Below are positions 36,580 through 46,632 of a DNA stretch of 64,000 nucleotides, in pieces (within the stretch, counting starts at the first letter, position 1; every line of letters starts with the position of its first letter). The translations under genes were made by a program, and so were the position numbers. Origin of the DNA: Phycisphaerae bacterium (lineage in GTDB: Bacteria; Planctomycetota; Phycisphaerae; UBA1845); assembly GCA_029260115.1 (NCBI GenBank), contig JAJDDW010000113.1, forward strand, positions 59,283-123,282. Reading direction: 5' to 3'. The notes under the pieces were generated by a model that worked only from the letters and a program-made list of their open reading frames with translations, did not search any database and was not told where the DNA came from.

Positions 36580-37533
36580 CTACGGGTAAATCAATGTGTC
36601 CGTAGATGAATATGAAGTAAGGCCCACGCCAAATACATCCTGGCCTGGATATGGTTCAGGATCGATTTCGCCCGGAATTTGTCCGTGGATAAGAAGGAGT
36701 CGATCTTTGTCATTCCACTGACTTGATGGTCCAATGACAGTGTAAATATTGTCACCATCAATACCAACGATTGGCTTTCGCTCAAACGTCGCGTGTCCGT
36801 CAGCGTATAGGCAGTTCTGACCTTCGCCAGCACCCTGGCCACCATGATTAGCGGAATTGTATCTTCTCCAATCTTTTGGTGACGAATCAGTGACGATTTC
36901 CTCTTGTTGTGCGTTCTTCCACGTAGGTACCTGAGTAAGCTGGTAGAACGGACCCTTATCAGCGATGACAATCATGCGCGAGTCCATACCCTCACGAGGT
37001 CTTGTATCACGCGGACCGAAAGGAACCTGATAGCCATAACTTACATTATCGTATGTTTGAAAGTCATAGTACAGCTCCAAGTTTTCGGTGGTATCATTTT
37101 GATCCGAGCTACTTGGGCAAATAAACTGCTGAACCGTAACATCACCAGAACGCACAAGCATCCAAAACGATCGCGTTACCGAAAGCTGAGTACTTTGATC
37201 ACCATTGGTACCGATTGAAAAACTTTCCTCCCAACGCTTGAATCCTACACCGTTACCACCGGTATCTGGATCACCGAAGTACCGAACGTTTTCGCTGGCG
37301 GTCGGTAGCTTCGTGTCAAAGGCTGGTATGGGCCAACGCTCTTGATTGTCGTTGGCATAAATCTTACACGACGTGCCAATACCTTTGATATTGGATTGAC
37401 ACACCAGTCTCTTGCTCAACTCGCGAGCACGTGAAAGACTAGGCAGCAAAATCGAGATAAGCAGCGCGATGATCGCAATCACCACGAGTAGCTCGATCAG
37501 CGTAAAGGCACGTATTCTAATTCTTTGCTTCAC
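36580..37533 (-). CDS. Type IV prepilin-like protein with H...DG C-terminal motif
   Basis: The 317-residue protein starts [20 protein letters not shown], the N-terminal prepilin cleavage/methylation signal and helix of a pseudopilin; cleavage would precede Phe. The remaining domain is large and secreted, with [20 protein letters not shown], and ends with [20 protein letters not shown], the H...DG motif common in the large prepilin-like families of planctomycetes. Its function is unknown; such proteins may form or decorate extracellular filaments. The start is GTG at 37533 with an AAGGGAG site. A strong terminator follows. Confidence 0.92.
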   Translation of the reverse strand: MKQRIRIRAFTLIELLVVIAIIALLISILLPSLSRARELSKRLVCQSNIKGIGTSCKIYANDNQERWPIPAFDTKLPTASENVRYFGDPDTGGNGVGFKRWEESFSIGTNGDQSTQLSVTRSFWMLVRSGDVTVQQFICPSSSDQNDTTENLELYYDFQTYDNVSYGYQVPFGPRDTRPREGMDSRMIVIADKGPFYQLTQVPTWKNAQQEEIVTDSSPKDWRRYNSANHGGQGAGEGQNCLYADGHATFERKPIVGIDGDNIYTVIGPSSQWNDKDRLLLIHGQIPGEIDPEPYPGQDVFGVGLTSYSSTDTLIYP

Positions 37534-38259
37534 TTTTCTATCTCCCTTGTAATGTTTCTCTTGTAAATCTCACAATTCAGCCAATCCGAACCAAGCACCA
37601 CTATCAGCCACAAGGCTATCGCACCTACCGAAAGAGTGCCCCCCAGATGTAAGCACAACCTTCAAACGCATAGGTGCGACACAGCAACCGGTGCCCAATT
37701 CACAAAACTTCCTAACTCCCAAGGCCCAACAGATCGTTCGATCACGCTTCGTAATAAAAAAACACTACGCAATACAAGTCGTGGCCGATTGCGACCATGC
37801 AATAACCAAAACGTCTATATGAAACTATAAAAACGGACAAATCAGCCGTACATGGCTCTTACGCAACTCAGGAGGTGTTTTCGTAGCCAGCCAGCGCGCT
37901 GATTAAAGAAATCGCCAGCATACGAGAAACCCAACCAAGCTACGGCAGCACACGCGCAGTACCAGACCGTTTGGTTACTAGCTTCTAAATAGGATGTCGG
38001 TGTAGTGGACTGAGGTTGGAAGAGGCGAGGAAAATATTGCGTTTAATGGATAATTATTACGGCTACCGCCTGCTTGGATATATTATGATAACGGTATCAA
38101 ATCGGATAAATCGAGCCCTCTTATGCCCATCGGTATAAATCGAGCAACATGCACGAATTCATACACTACTCCACAATCACCATACAGACTTTACTCCAAT
38201 TCTAATCACATGTCAATAGTTATCGTACTTAAATATGACGCAACCTTATTACGCAACCC
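37534..38259. other. 726-base spacer upstream of the prepilin-like gene
   Basis: No gene is supported in this long stretch. It presumably holds the minus-strand promoter of the prepilin-like gene. An AGGAGG-like site at 37871 has no good start codon after it. I see no repeat of the families listed elsewhere. Confidence 0.35.
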
Positions 38260-39258
38260 CTACCCCAGTCGAAGGCGATCAAAATCGATGTCAAACAGCT
38301 TTGCTATCCCGAGTCCCAATGCCTGGGCATGGGCAAGATAGGGGATTTGTGCTGGGATCGCCGCCATGGCTCCCAACCCTTTCCTGGATCGAGTATCGTT
38401 CAAAATGGAAACGCCTACGGCATCCAATGCAACCGGATCAGTCGAAGCTACGATAGAGCCTAGGTCGGCAATAGAGCCGTCGCTTGCGCTAGGCCCGCCC
38501 CGGTACACTACCCGTAACGCGTCGACAATGTTGAGTTTCAATTTGTCTTTAATTTCTGGTAGGGCAACGATATCGGCGACATACGGCGAACAGCCATTTT
38601 TATGGAATCGAGCAGGATGTTGGACTAGGCCATGAGAAAGATTCTTCAAGCAGCAGGTAATCGAAGCAATGTTGTGAGTCTTCAAGAATGGCACATTGAT
38701 GATAGCCGTAACCTGATCCAGTACGCGGGATAAATTGTCCGTACCGCTTCCAAAATTGCTTGCAACGCTTCGATAACCAGCCGCCATAGGTCGAGTTTGA
38801 TATCCCTTAACAGTGCTAGTAGGTGCTTCGATGCAAACCAGTTGGTCCAAAGGCCAGCCAGCGTCTAGAAGTGATTCAATCAACACCTCAGCCATTGCCG
38901 CAGATGTACCAATGGCCTGCTGCGCGGAAGAGTTGAATTTCAAACCTATGACATCGCGTTCATGAAGCAAAGCGTGCCATGAGGCCTTTAGAGATTTTTC
39001 TTTTGTTAGAGTTTTAAGTGCCGCTTCAATCATTTCGCCCAGAAGTATCTTATGGACGGTGGCACCAACCACTACGTAATCGGAATTAACCTCCACCACG
39101 TGGGCTGAGCTAGGGGTTGTCCTCGGCGTTGGTAGAAGGGCCAGCGCATCTTGCCCATATGTGCTCAGGGCGGGAATCACGGCGGTGCTTGAAGCTATGC
39201 CCAAGAACGTACGGCGCGAGACCATCGGAACTGGAGTTGGTTTTTCCGGTTTTGGCAT
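38260..39258 (-). CDS. DUF362 domain protein with Tat signal
   Basis: The 332-residue protein has a twin-arginine signal (VSRRTFLGIASSTAVIPALS), so it is probably exported folded with a cofactor. The rest fits DUF362: AIINVPFLKTHNIASITCCL then KNLSHGLVQHPARFHKNGCS, followed by KLKLNIVDALRVVYRGGPSA and STDPVALDAVGVSILND. DUF362 proteins often accompany iron-sulfur proteins; this one lacks a ferredoxin domain of its own. Its role is unknown. The gene stands alone. Confidence 0.85.
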   Translation of the reverse strand: MPKPEKPTPVPMVSRRTFLGIASSTAVIPALSTYGQDALALLPTPRTTPSSAHVVEVNSDYVVVGATVHKILLGEMIEAALKTLTKEKSLKASWHALLHERDVIGLKFNSSAQQAIGTSAAMAEVLIESLLDAGWPLDQLVCIEAPTSTVKGYQTRPMAAGYRSVASNFGSGTDNLSRVLDQVTAIINVPFLKTHNIASITCCLKNLSHGLVQHPARFHKNGCSPYVADIVALPEIKDKLKLNIVDALRVVYRGGPSASDGSIADLGSIVASTDPVALDAVGVSILNDTRSRKGLGAMAAIPAQIPYLAHAQALGLGIAKLFDIDFDRLRLG

Positions 39259-39383
39259 TTGCGGGTCAATCGCGCAACCTTCTGCAATCTAAGTAACTTA
39301 TCGGCAAATACGAGGCTATTTGTAAACCTGCTAACCATGTTCTGCTGTCGATCATAAGTCATCGACGTTTTTTTGGGGCGCAA

Positions 39384-39422
39384 ACAAAAAAAGCGTACCC
39401 CACATGGTGGCAGGGTACGCTT
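39384..39422 (-). terminator. Intrinsic terminator after the DUF2617-like gene
   Basis: On the minus strand, AAGCGTACCC and GGGTACGCTT form a 10-pair stem with a 12-base loop, followed by TTTTTT. On the plus strand it also resembles a stem preceded by an A run. Confidence 0.85.
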
Positions 39423-39457
39423 ATAAAATGTTTCGTAACAGCCTTGGAAGAGACTGG

Positions 39458-40039
39458 TTACCAGGCCGCGATTTTTCGCGAACCGACTTCAAAAATAGAT
39501 TGCGTTTTCAGCAGTGTTAACTCGTCTGGAAACGCATGGAATGAATGAATTAGCAATTCGTGATCTCTTGCATCGAAATCGACGAAAGAAAACGGCGATA
39601 GTCCTTCGTGTTCCCACTCAGGGAAAACCTCAAATAATCCACGATTTTCAGCATAATGCATGTAATCACGATGGGTGGCCGGGAACAGTTGAGGCGTCAA
39701 TCGCTCAATTTGAGTCGACAAAATATACTTCACGTCGTGTTGAAAAGACTGCGCATGATCGCGTTCGCCCCTAAAGCGGAAAGATGTAGCTAACCCCGCT
39801 TTGGGAAGAAGGTCGAGATCATCTGCAATAACTTCCGTTAGTATCTGCTCCCCAATCTGCACGCTCACGACGTGGGATAGACCCACTACCCAAATCTCGG
39901 CCTGGTAGCGTTCTCGCTCAACGCGTGCGACACGTTGGATATTAAAAAGCTCCGGGTGCAGCGCCCTTTGGTAAAGGCAAAAATGCATGTCGTCCACCCG
40001 CTGTTTCGTCTGCGCTGGTTCTAACTGTCCTCGTTCCAC
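39458..40039 (-). CDS. DUF2617-like protein
   Basis: The 193-residue cytoplasmic protein resembles the DUF2617 family: LYQRALHPELFNIQRVARVE near the N-terminus, GLSHVVSVQIGEQILTEVIA in the middle and RFRGERDHAQSFQHDVKYIL further on. No catalytic motif is visible and the function of the family is unknown. It ends in a strong terminator, and a 9-base palindrome lies about 100 bases upstream. Confidence 0.65.
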   Translation of the reverse strand: MERGQLEPAQTKQRVDDMHFCLYQRALHPELFNIQRVARVERERYQAEIWVVGLSHVVSVQIGEQILTEVIADDLDLLPKAGLATSFRFRGERDHAQSFQHDVKYILSTQIERLTPQLFPATHRDYMHYAENRGLFEVFPEWEHEGLSPFSFVDFDARDHELLIHSFHAFPDELTLLKTQSIFEVGSRKIAAW

Positions 40040-40141
40040 TGTTGATACCTATTCTGATAAAAGGTTCCGTTTCTCTCACTCAATGGGATTATAAGGCTAG
40101 CACGTGTCAATTCCATGTTTTTCTTGCTTATATCGTTAAAT

Positions 40142-40169
40142 TTATGTAAATGTACATAGTTTTACATAA
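40142..40169. promoter_or_regulatory. Perfect inverted repeat, possible operator
   Basis: TTATGTAAA (40142-40150) and TTTACATAA (40161-40169), 10 bases apart, in the divergent spacer between the DUF2617-like gene and the secreted hypothetical gene. Confidence 0.5.
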
Positions 40170-40292
40170 CGTCAGGTATTATAGGACGATACAGCAGATT
40201 GGAGCAGTTATTGCGCCCCTGTTTACAATACCGTTACGAAGGGCCATGCTGCCCGGAGCATCGGCTGGGGAGACTTAGGTACATATTGGATG

Positions 40293-40320
40293 TTGCTCGT
40301 GGTTTTGACTGCGCTATAAT
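40293..40320 (+). promoter_or_regulatory. Promoter that would give a leaderless transcript
   Basis: TTGCTC (40293-40298), 16-base spacer, consensus TATAAT (40315-40320). The ATG at 40329 is only 8 bases after the -10, so the mRNA would have almost no leader. Confidence 0.6.
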
Positions 40321-40328
40321 GGGCCAAG

Positions 40329-40799
40329 ATGACAAAAGCCGTGTCTATATGCTTGGTGTGCTGCATTCTCTCTACCCAACTGTGGTGGCGACCAGTTTAC
40401 GTTCACACTGACAATAGTGTGGCAGAAGCGAAATCTGAGGTTGACGATTCACCGGAGTGTCAGGGTTTGCCATGTGCGTGCTGGGGTCGGTCTGTCGAGG
40501 GTGATGCGTCCTCTGATGTTGTTGATGGTGAGCCAGACAGTGAAACTGGCGCTCCAGAAGATAAGCCTCTCAATCCAATACTCGCTCGAGCAGTTCTTGC
40601 TGACAAGAGCGGGCGTCTAACTAAACCTTTGAGCACCAGCCGAGTATTGGTTTTGGCCAACCATGGACAGGCTGTGAATTGTCAGTGTGATCCGCGCGGC
40701 GATCTTTCCGAACTTGTGGCTGCTGCGTCGCGTTGTCGAACCGCCCATCTACTGGCCCTCGCACGCGCGACCAGGCCTCATGCCCCGCCTTTGGCTTAA
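40329..40799 (+). CDS. Hypothetical exported protein
   Basis: The 156-residue protein is not recognised. The N-terminus MTKAVSICLVCCILSTQLWW could be an export signal. A Cys-containing, acidic linker follows (CQGLPCACWGRSVEGDASSD), then RVLVLANHGQAVNCQCDPRG and DLSELVAAASRC, whose NHGQ...CQC pattern recalls the start of secreted metallophosphatase-like proteins, though the catalytic domain is absent. It may be a short secreted protein or a truncated one. Support: a consensus -10 placed for leaderless translation; no ribosome site. Confidence 0.4.
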   Translation: MTKAVSICLVCCILSTQLWWRPVYVHTDNSVAEAKSEVDDSPECQGLPCACWGRSVEGDASSDVVDGEPDSETGAPEDKPLNPILARAVLADKSGRLTKPLSTSRVLVLANHGQAVNCQCDPRGDLSELVAAASRCRTAHLLALARATRPHAPPLA

Positions 40800-41105
40800 C
40801 TACCAGTCGCACTTGTTTGCAAGATGTTTTTGGCTCGTCTTGTACAAGTTGTGTGTGTACTTGGTCGGAAGCGTTTGTGTAAGGCGCTGCTTGCCTAGGC
40901 TACCCATTGATCATTAGCGGGGGCGTTAGGTTTTTATTCCGACATGTTGCCAGGAAACATGAATACACAATGAAAATATATACGCATGCAGTCATGCACG
41001 CTTTACTTATTTTCTGATTCGCAGTTTTATTGAATGAAGCGATTGAATCGTTGTCAGCGCGATGGTGCGTTTACGACGTTATATAACATATGGAGATGAA
41101 ACGGT
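40800..41105. other. Spacer upstream of secDF
   Basis: About 300 bases without a supported gene. A yajC gene, often placed before secD, is not present. A GGAG ribosome site precedes the secDF ATG. Confidence 0.35.
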
Positions 41106-44100
41106 ATGAATGATCCCAATCGGCTAATGAAATGGCTATTGATAATTGGCCTGGTGGTGTTGTCTTTGGTGATTCTGTATCCCCCCGACGAAAAGCTCAA
41201 GGGTGGTATTGACCTTGTCGGCGGAACGAGCATGTTGTTCGAGATCGACACGACGGGCTTAGAACCTAACCAGATGCGAGATTTATCTACGAAGGTGATG
41301 CAAGTTTTGAAAGATCGCGTGGACCCCAACGGTCAGCGCAACCTGGAGTGGCGTCCGGTGGGTAATACCCGGCTGGAAATTCGTATGCCGCGTCCACCGA
41401 AAAAAGCTATCGAACGACGTGAGCTATATAACACGGCGATTGAGCGACTAGCGGAGATGCACCTGTCGCGTTTTGAAGTGGAATCGGCGCTTAACGATGG
41501 TGGGGACAATCGCGAGGCTTTGATAGCGAAGCTCGTGAAGGGCGTTGATGAGCGGGTGCCTTTGATCGAAAAGCTTCAAGAGGCCTACAGGGCATTCTCT
41601 GCGATCGATCGTGAAGCAGACTTAGCTGGGTCTGATACGGCTAAGGCCGGTTATGAAGTGGCGATGAGCGATCTTCTGGCCACGTCAATGCCGATAAATA
41701 GACTTACTGATATCTTGTCGCTAAAGATCAGCCCGCGTCGCGATACAGAGCTAGAAAAACTGCGGGCAGAGTTTCCATCGTACGATTCATCGGATGGCAA
41801 GCGTTTAACGACCGTGGAGGATGCGTATGCTTTGTGGGCGAAGAATAAGGCGGACTTGGAAGACCCTTCGGACTTGAAACGGTTGTTGCGTGGTGCGGGC
41901 GTGTTGGAATTTCGCATCTTGGCTGACCGCGACGCCGCCTCTCCGACCAATACGACGGAACCTTCGCAACCTATCGCTCGCTATGCTGACCAATTGGCCA
42001 AATTAGGCCCACGTCCACAAGCGGGTGACCGTTTTATCTGGTTGCCCATTGACGACATTTTACGGTTTACGCGCGCGGACAATATTGAAGATTTTGAATC
42101 GACTCAGGATGCGCCCGGACGTCCAATTATTGAGGCGTACGCAGGGCGGTATTATGTGTTGTTCCACAACGACGCCAACATGTCCATGTTACAGGCCAAG
42201 GGAACCGGGGCGCGATGGAAGCTGCTTTCTGCTTATCCGGATCGTGATCCTATGACTGGCGAGAATGTTGTTTCGTTTGGTTTAGACCCACACGGGGGTC
42301 AGCAGTTTGGCGAGTTGACGGGTAACAATAAGGGGCGTCAGCTCTGCATCGTTCTAGACAATACGGCTATGTCTAGTGCGAGGATTAATGAACGTATTAC
42401 GACGCGATGTCAGATTACGGGTGGTTTCACGCTAGAACGCGCCCAAAACCTGGTGCGTATTCTTGACGCGGGGTCGTTGCCCGCTCGATTACGTGAGACG
42501 CCGCTGCAAGAGCAGACGGTTGGTCCTAGTCTTGGTGAAAGTAATCGTGTGAAAGGTCTACGGGCCGCAGCGATTGGTGGCATTTCCGTGGCGGTGTTCA
42601 TTCTATTGTATTACGGCATCGTAGCCGGCGGCATGGCCAATGTCGCGCTGGCGATGAACCTGCTCATGGTGCTGGCTATTATGGCGCTGGTGCAGGCGAC
42701 GTTTACGCTACCGGGCATCGCGGGTTTGATCTTGACCGTAGGTATGGCTGTTGACGCCAACGTGCTTATTTTTGAGCGATTTAGAGAAGAGCGCGATCGC
42801 GGCGTGATTTTCAAGAAGGCGCTGAACGCCGGATATGACAAAGCGTTTTCTACTATTTTCGATGCCAACATAACGACACTGCTTACTTGTGTCATTCTTG
42901 GTTTTGTGGGTAGTGAAGAAGTCAAGGGCTTCGCGATTGTGTTGGGCATTGGTATTGTCACCAGTATGTTTACGTCGCTATTTGTGACACGTCTTGCGTT
43001 TAATACTTTGATCGCCAAGGGCATGTTGAAAGACTTGTCGATGCGTAGAATTATTGGCCATTTGACGGTTGATTGGCTGGGTATGTATCGTTCGTTTGTA
43101 CCCATCTCAATCATCGCGGTGAGCCTGGGGCTAACCATGTTTTTCGGGTTAACCAAAGTGAATAAAGAAGCGGTCTTTGATATCGAATTTCTTGGCGGCA
43201 CGAGCATCCAAATCGATTTCAAAGAGGGTATCGTAATGAAAGACCAGGAGGTGACCGATGCGATTACGTCTATCGACGCGACCAGTGCTGCTGGTTGGCT
43301 TCGTAGCGCAGCGGATTCGCTAGCCTCGGCTACGGCCGCACCGGGTGAGCAGCCGGGACAATTCACACTGACTTCCGATGAGCTTTCGGGTATGCAGTTG
43401 GGTGATCTCATGCGAGAAGCGTTGGGCAGCGACATAGACCGTGACGGTATTCAGGTGAAGGGACGCACGGCTACCTTCATAGCGAAGTCTGGGCAGATGG
43501 TGATGGCTGGATTTGAACAGGCAAGAGTCAATGCTGAAGAGGGCATGCGACGGGCTGGAGATCGACTGGGTGGCGCGCGGGTTCAAAGCGTGACCGATAC
43601 CGAAGGTGCGGAAGACAAAGGCCCGTCCTATGAAATTTCCACCATCGAGACCAATCGTGATATGGTACAAACGGCGGTGTTAGCGGTGTTGGGTGATAAG
43701 CTCGCTGTGCAGCGTTCGATTAATTTTGAGATAGTTGAGGATCCGGAACTAACACGGGCGGGGTATTTTGTCGTTGAAGCTGACGATCATTTTCTATCAG
43801 ACGTGATTGGTGGCGACGCGACCTATGATGTGAGACGATTTCGCGGTGGGGCAGCCATTCAGGTTGCACTCGATGCGAACGAAGAGCCCATTAGTTTGCA
43901 AGAAGTAGACCGACGTTTACGTGAGGTTAGCCTACAGCCGGAGTATGATCAGCTGCGTACGTTGGACTCGGTTGTGTTTCCATTGGGTAATGTAGTCAAG
44001 AATACAGATGGACAGGACGCCTACAATAGTTTTGCCGTGCTCGCGGTGGACGAGGCTTTGTTGTATGACAATGATCCTGCCCAATGGGAAACGTCTCTGG

Positions 44101-44897
44101 CTCAAATCAAGTTAGCTCAGGTGCAAGCGGCGCTGGGGAGCGAAAAATCGTTCTCGAAAGTTATTGCTTTCGCCCCGCAAATTGCTAAGCAGACCAAAAA
44201 TCGCGCCATCTTCGCCGCGGTGCTAGCGTTTGCGGCTATTGTTGCTTACTTATGGCTACGGTTTGGTTCTAAGGATTACGGATTGGCGGCCATCGTCTGC
44301 TTGGTACACGATGTGTCCATCACCCTGGGCCTCGTGGCTTTTTCGCATTTTATCTTCAATACCTTCATCGGTAAGGCGTTGATGATTAGCGACTTCAAGA
44401 TTGACTTGCCCATGATTGCGGCTTTGCTCACGGTGGTGGGTTATAGCTTGAATGATACGATCGTTGTCTTTGACCGCATCCGCGAAAATAAAGGAAAGGT
44501 CGGCAAGCTGAATCACAGCTTGATTAACACCAGTATCAATCAGACGCTGTCTCGAACGCTGCTTACATCGTTCACAACAGCTATGGTTGTGCTTGTGTTG
44601 TATGTGTTTGGCGGGCAAGGTGTGCATGGGTTTAGCTTCGCGTTGCTCATTGGTGTTGTCGTGGGTACATATAGCTCGATAGCGGTGGCTGCGCCGCTGT
44701 TGCACCGTCCGGTTATCTTAAGACGGGTGGTCACGATTATTGTTGGACTTAGCGTCGTGGGAATTATCTACGCGGAAGTACCTAACGCGACCGCCCAACT
44801 GGTCTGTGCGGGAATCACCGTGGCTTTAGTGATTTATAGTCTCATGCGTAGCGGCGGAAATCAGAATTATCAAACTTCTGCGGGCGCGGGCGCTTAG
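41106..44897 (+). CDS. secDF: Fused protein translocase subunit SecDF
   Basis: The 1263-residue inner-membrane protein joins SecD and SecF, which use the proton gradient to pull exported proteins from the Sec channel. The SecD half starts with one membrane helix, then KGGIDLVGGTSMLFEIDTTG, a large periplasmic domain, and the membrane signature MAVDANVLIFERFREERDRG. The SecF half (from about residue 650) has FDIEFLGGTSIQIDF and GYSLNDTIVVFDRIRENKG. The periplasmic domains contain long insertions relative to E. coli, which explains the length. Coding-strand bases are markedly G- and T-rich, unlike many neighbours. A strong hairpin follows. Confidence 0.96.
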   Translation: MNDPNRLMKWLLIIGLVVLSLVILYPPDEKLKGGIDLVGGTSMLFEIDTTGLEPNQMRDLSTKVMQVLKDRVDPNGQRNLEWRPVGNTRLEIRMPRPPKKAIERRELYNTAIERLAEMHLSRFEVESALNDGGDNREALIAKLVKGVDERVPLIEKLQEAYRAFSAIDREADLAGSDTAKAGYEVAMSDLLATSMPINRLTDILSLKISPRRDTELEKLRAEFPSYDSSDGKRLTTVEDAYALWAKNKADLEDPSDLKRLLRGAGVLEFRILADRDAASPTNTTEPSQPIARYADQLAKLGPRPQAGDRFIWLPIDDILRFTRADNIEDFESTQDAPGRPIIEAYAGRYYVLFHNDANMSMLQAKGTGARWKLLSAYPDRDPMTGENVVSFGLDPHGGQQFGELTGNNKGRQLCIVLDNTAMSSARINERITTRCQITGGFTLERAQNLVRILDAGSLPARLRETPLQEQTVGPSLGESNRVKGLRAAAIGGISVAVFILLYYGIVAGGMANVALAMNLLMVLAIMALVQATFTLPGIAGLILTVGMAVDANVLIFERFREERDRGVIFKKALNAGYDKAFSTIFDANITTLLTCVILGFVGSEEVKGFAIVLGIGIVTSMFTSLFVTRLAFNTLIAKGMLKDLSMRRIIGHLTVDWLGMYRSFVPISIIAVSLGLTMFFGLTKVNKEAVFDIEFLGGTSIQIDFKEGIVMKDQEVTDAITSIDATSAAGWLRSAADSLASATAAPGEQPGQFTLTSDELSGMQLGDLMREALGSDIDRDGIQVKGRTATFIAKSGQMVMAGFEQARVNAEEGMRRAGDRLGGARVQSVTDTEGAEDKGPSYEISTIETNRDMVQTAVLAVLGDKLAVQRSINFEIVEDPELTRAGYFVVEADDHFLSDVIGGDATYDVRRFRGGAAIQVALDANEEPISLQEVDRRLREVSLQPEYDQLRTLDSVVFPLGNVVKNTDGQDAYNSFAVLAVDEALLYDNDPAQWETSLAQIKLAQVQAALGSEKSFSKVIAFAPQIAKQTKNRAIFAAVLAFAAIVAYLWLRFGSKDYGLAAIVCLVHDVSITLGLVAFSHFIFNTFIGKALMISDFKIDLPMIAALLTVVGYSLNDTIVVFDRIRENKGKVGKLNHSLINTSINQTLSRTLLTSFTTAMVVLVLYVFGGQGVHGFSFALLIGVVVGTYSSIAVAAPLLHRPVILRRVVTIIVGLSVVGIIYAEVPNATAQLVCAGITVALVIYSLMRSGGNQNYQTSAGAGA

Positions 44898-44939
44898 TCA
44901 GAGGTAAGCGGTTCGCGCTATATCACGAATAGATTGCCT

Positions 44940-44973
44940 TCAGGCCCATGGGAGACGACTCTCATGGGCCTGA
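44940..44973 (+). terminator. Long hairpin after secDF
   Basis: TCAGGCCCATG (44940-44950) pairs with CATGGGCCTGA (44963-44973); a G-U pair and GAG/CTC extend it to a 15-pair stem with loop ACGA. It lacks a T run, so it may act by stabilising the mRNA end or with Rho. Confidence 0.7.
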
Positions 44974-45156
44974 CTTGTGAATTGTGCGAGGTTGGTCGAT
45001 TTCCACACAGTGAGAAGCCGATTTTTATCTCCGCTGTCGCTTCTACGGAATTCTTGCCTGCTCCAGAATGAGGGAACATGACAGTCACGAGGGTTGCCCC
45101 ACATGAACCGAGGTCACCGAAACTGTCATATACCCTCAAAATGAGTAGTGGCCCGC

Positions 45157-45185
45157 TTGACCGGGTTACGATGGGGATTTAGAGT
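45157..45185 (+). promoter_or_regulatory. Promoter-like sequence before the LysM gene
   Basis: TTGACC (45157-45162), 17-base spacer, TAGAGT (45180-45185), about 180 bases before the ATG. Confidence 0.5.
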
Positions 45186-45368
45186 TTAGGGTGGATGATG
45201 CGCGGTGTGATGAAAACATAGCGAGATCGCGAACGTCATCATGGGTGGTTGTGATGGGTCGAGACAGCGGGCGTCGGTTTTGGTGCCTGTGCTAGATGCA
45301 GGGTCGCCTCGCTTTCAAGCCTCAAATCCCAGCCGAGTCTGAAGGGTCGAGTCAAAAGGGAGTTTGCC

Positions 45369-46319
45369 ATGCGCCCGGATGTTAAGCTAGGAATCGTTAG
45401 TTCGATGATGATTATCTTGGTCGCGGGGGGATACTATTTCTACCGCGATGGAAACGACGGAGCCATTCCCGTTTCGTCGGATGCAATCGCTACGGGCAAG
45501 AAAGTTTCTCCCGGAAAGCGCGCCTCGAGTAAAACCAACCAACCTAAAACTAAGGCTAACGGCAAGCGAACGACGCCTGCGAATGTTGATCGCAGCGCCG
45601 ATAAGCTGGCTACCAAAAAGCCAACGACTAACCCGCGCGTAGCGAATAACAATAAACGTCATGCATCCCCGGCGAGTGGGCGTGCCCCACATAAGGTGAC
45701 GGTTCCTGTCGTTAATAAAGCCACGCAACAGAATAAGCCTATAGCAACAAACCCAGTGGCTAGGGACAAGCGTCCTGTAGCCAATCGTTTAGCTTCGAAC
45801 CAATCGAAAAAGATCGACCCGCGTCACCCAGTTACGAATGCGATAACGAAGTCACCGTCACCCGTGAAGGTCACATCACCCGCAGGATCGGATGATGAGG
45901 CTGTGGAGCGTCATCGTGTGCAGCCTGGCGATACGATGGCTTCGCTTGCGGTCAATTATTACGGCGACGAAAAGTACACACGATTCCTCATCGACAATAA
46001 CGCACAACTGGCTAATCCGCTTCAGTTGGGTGTTGGCACAATGGTATTAATCCCCGCTAGACCTACAGACCACACGCTATTAGCTGCGACCCGGCGTTCG
46101 ACGCCAGCTGTTGCCAAAGCGGCCCCGAATGCCGTCGCGGCGAAAAAGTCGCAAGCGCGGATGTATACGGTAAAGAGCGGCGATAGCTTTTATTCTATCG
46201 CGCGGGACGAGTTAGGCGACGCTGCGCAATGGCAGAAACTCTTTGAGCTCAACAAGGCCGTAGTTAAAGGCGACGCGCGAAAACTGCAAATTGGTCAAGT
46301 GATTCAACTGCCAGGATAA
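45369..46319 (+). CDS. Membrane-anchored protein with two LysM domains
   Basis: The 316-residue protein has one N-terminal membrane helix (LGIVSSMMIILVAGGYYFY), a long Lys/Thr/Asn/Pro-rich linker (about residues 40-175) and two LysM modules: HRVQPGDTMASLAVNYYGDE...LQLGVGTMVLIP (about 181-232) and YTVKSGDSFYSIARDELGDA...LQIGQVIQLPG (265-316). LysM binds GlcNAc-containing glycans such as peptidoglycan. The linker suggests the modules reach across the periplasm. An AAGGGAG site precedes the ATG. A strong hairpin terminator follows. Confidence 0.9.
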   Translation: MRPDVKLGIVSSMMIILVAGGYYFYRDGNDGAIPVSSDAIATGKKVSPGKRASSKTNQPKTKANGKRTTPANVDRSADKLATKKPTTNPRVANNNKRHASPASGRAPHKVTVPVVNKATQQNKPIATNPVARDKRPVANRLASNQSKKIDPRHPVTNAITKSPSPVKVTSPAGSDDEAVERHRVQPGDTMASLAVNYYGDEKYTRFLIDNNAQLANPLQLGVGTMVLIPARPTDHTLLAATRRSTPAVAKAAPNAVAAKKSQARMYTVKSGDSFYSIARDELGDAAQWQKLFELNKAVVKGDARKLQIGQVIQLPG

Positions 46320-46632
46320 GAACATCGAAATTCTAAAGTCGAAGGTTTTGCATGACCTTCGACTTTAGAAAATTACCCGAAGACTTTTGACCGCCGCTCC
46401 CCATTATCAGACTAGATAGATAGCCTTGTTTGTGCTTGATCTGAGCACTGTGCGGGCAGCGTCTATCGGTCGTAATCATCATTCGCTCCGCGCCCTATCA
46501 TAAACACCCATTGGTCACAGTCGCTGAAGAAACCTGCCGAGAATTGAGTAGGGGTAGTGGGCCTTGGGGCACAGATCATACAGCGATGCGACTGACTACC
46601 GACGTGCGTGTTGTGGGAGTGTTTGTAAAAGT
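46320..46632. other. 313-base spacer between the LysM and regulator genes
   Basis: Apart from the terminator at 46331-46370, I see no feature. A GGGAG at about 46614 is the only candidate ribosome site for the regulator gene. Confidence 0.35.
46331..46370 (+). terminator. Terminator of the LysM gene
   Basis: TTCTAAAGTCGAAGGT (46331-46346) and ACCTTCGACTTTAGAA (46355-46370) pair at all 16 positions around an 8-base loop. No T run follows, but the flanking is AT-rich. Confidence 0.75.

Larger units (their letters stand above)
44898..45368. other. 471-base spacer between secDF and the LysM gene
   Basis: It holds the secDF hairpin and a promoter at 45157. No gene is supported; a short minus-strand frame here is judged a by-product. 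Confidence 0.4.

Noticed and set aside
37636..37830. 64-codon plus-strand frame in the spacer upstream of the prepilin-like gene
   Set aside because: No ribosome site, no promoter and low-complexity sequence; not supported as a gene.
40199..40411. 70-codon plus-strand frame before the secreted hypothetical gene
   Set aside because: It needs a TTG start without a ribosome site, and overlaps the promoter of the gene at 40329.
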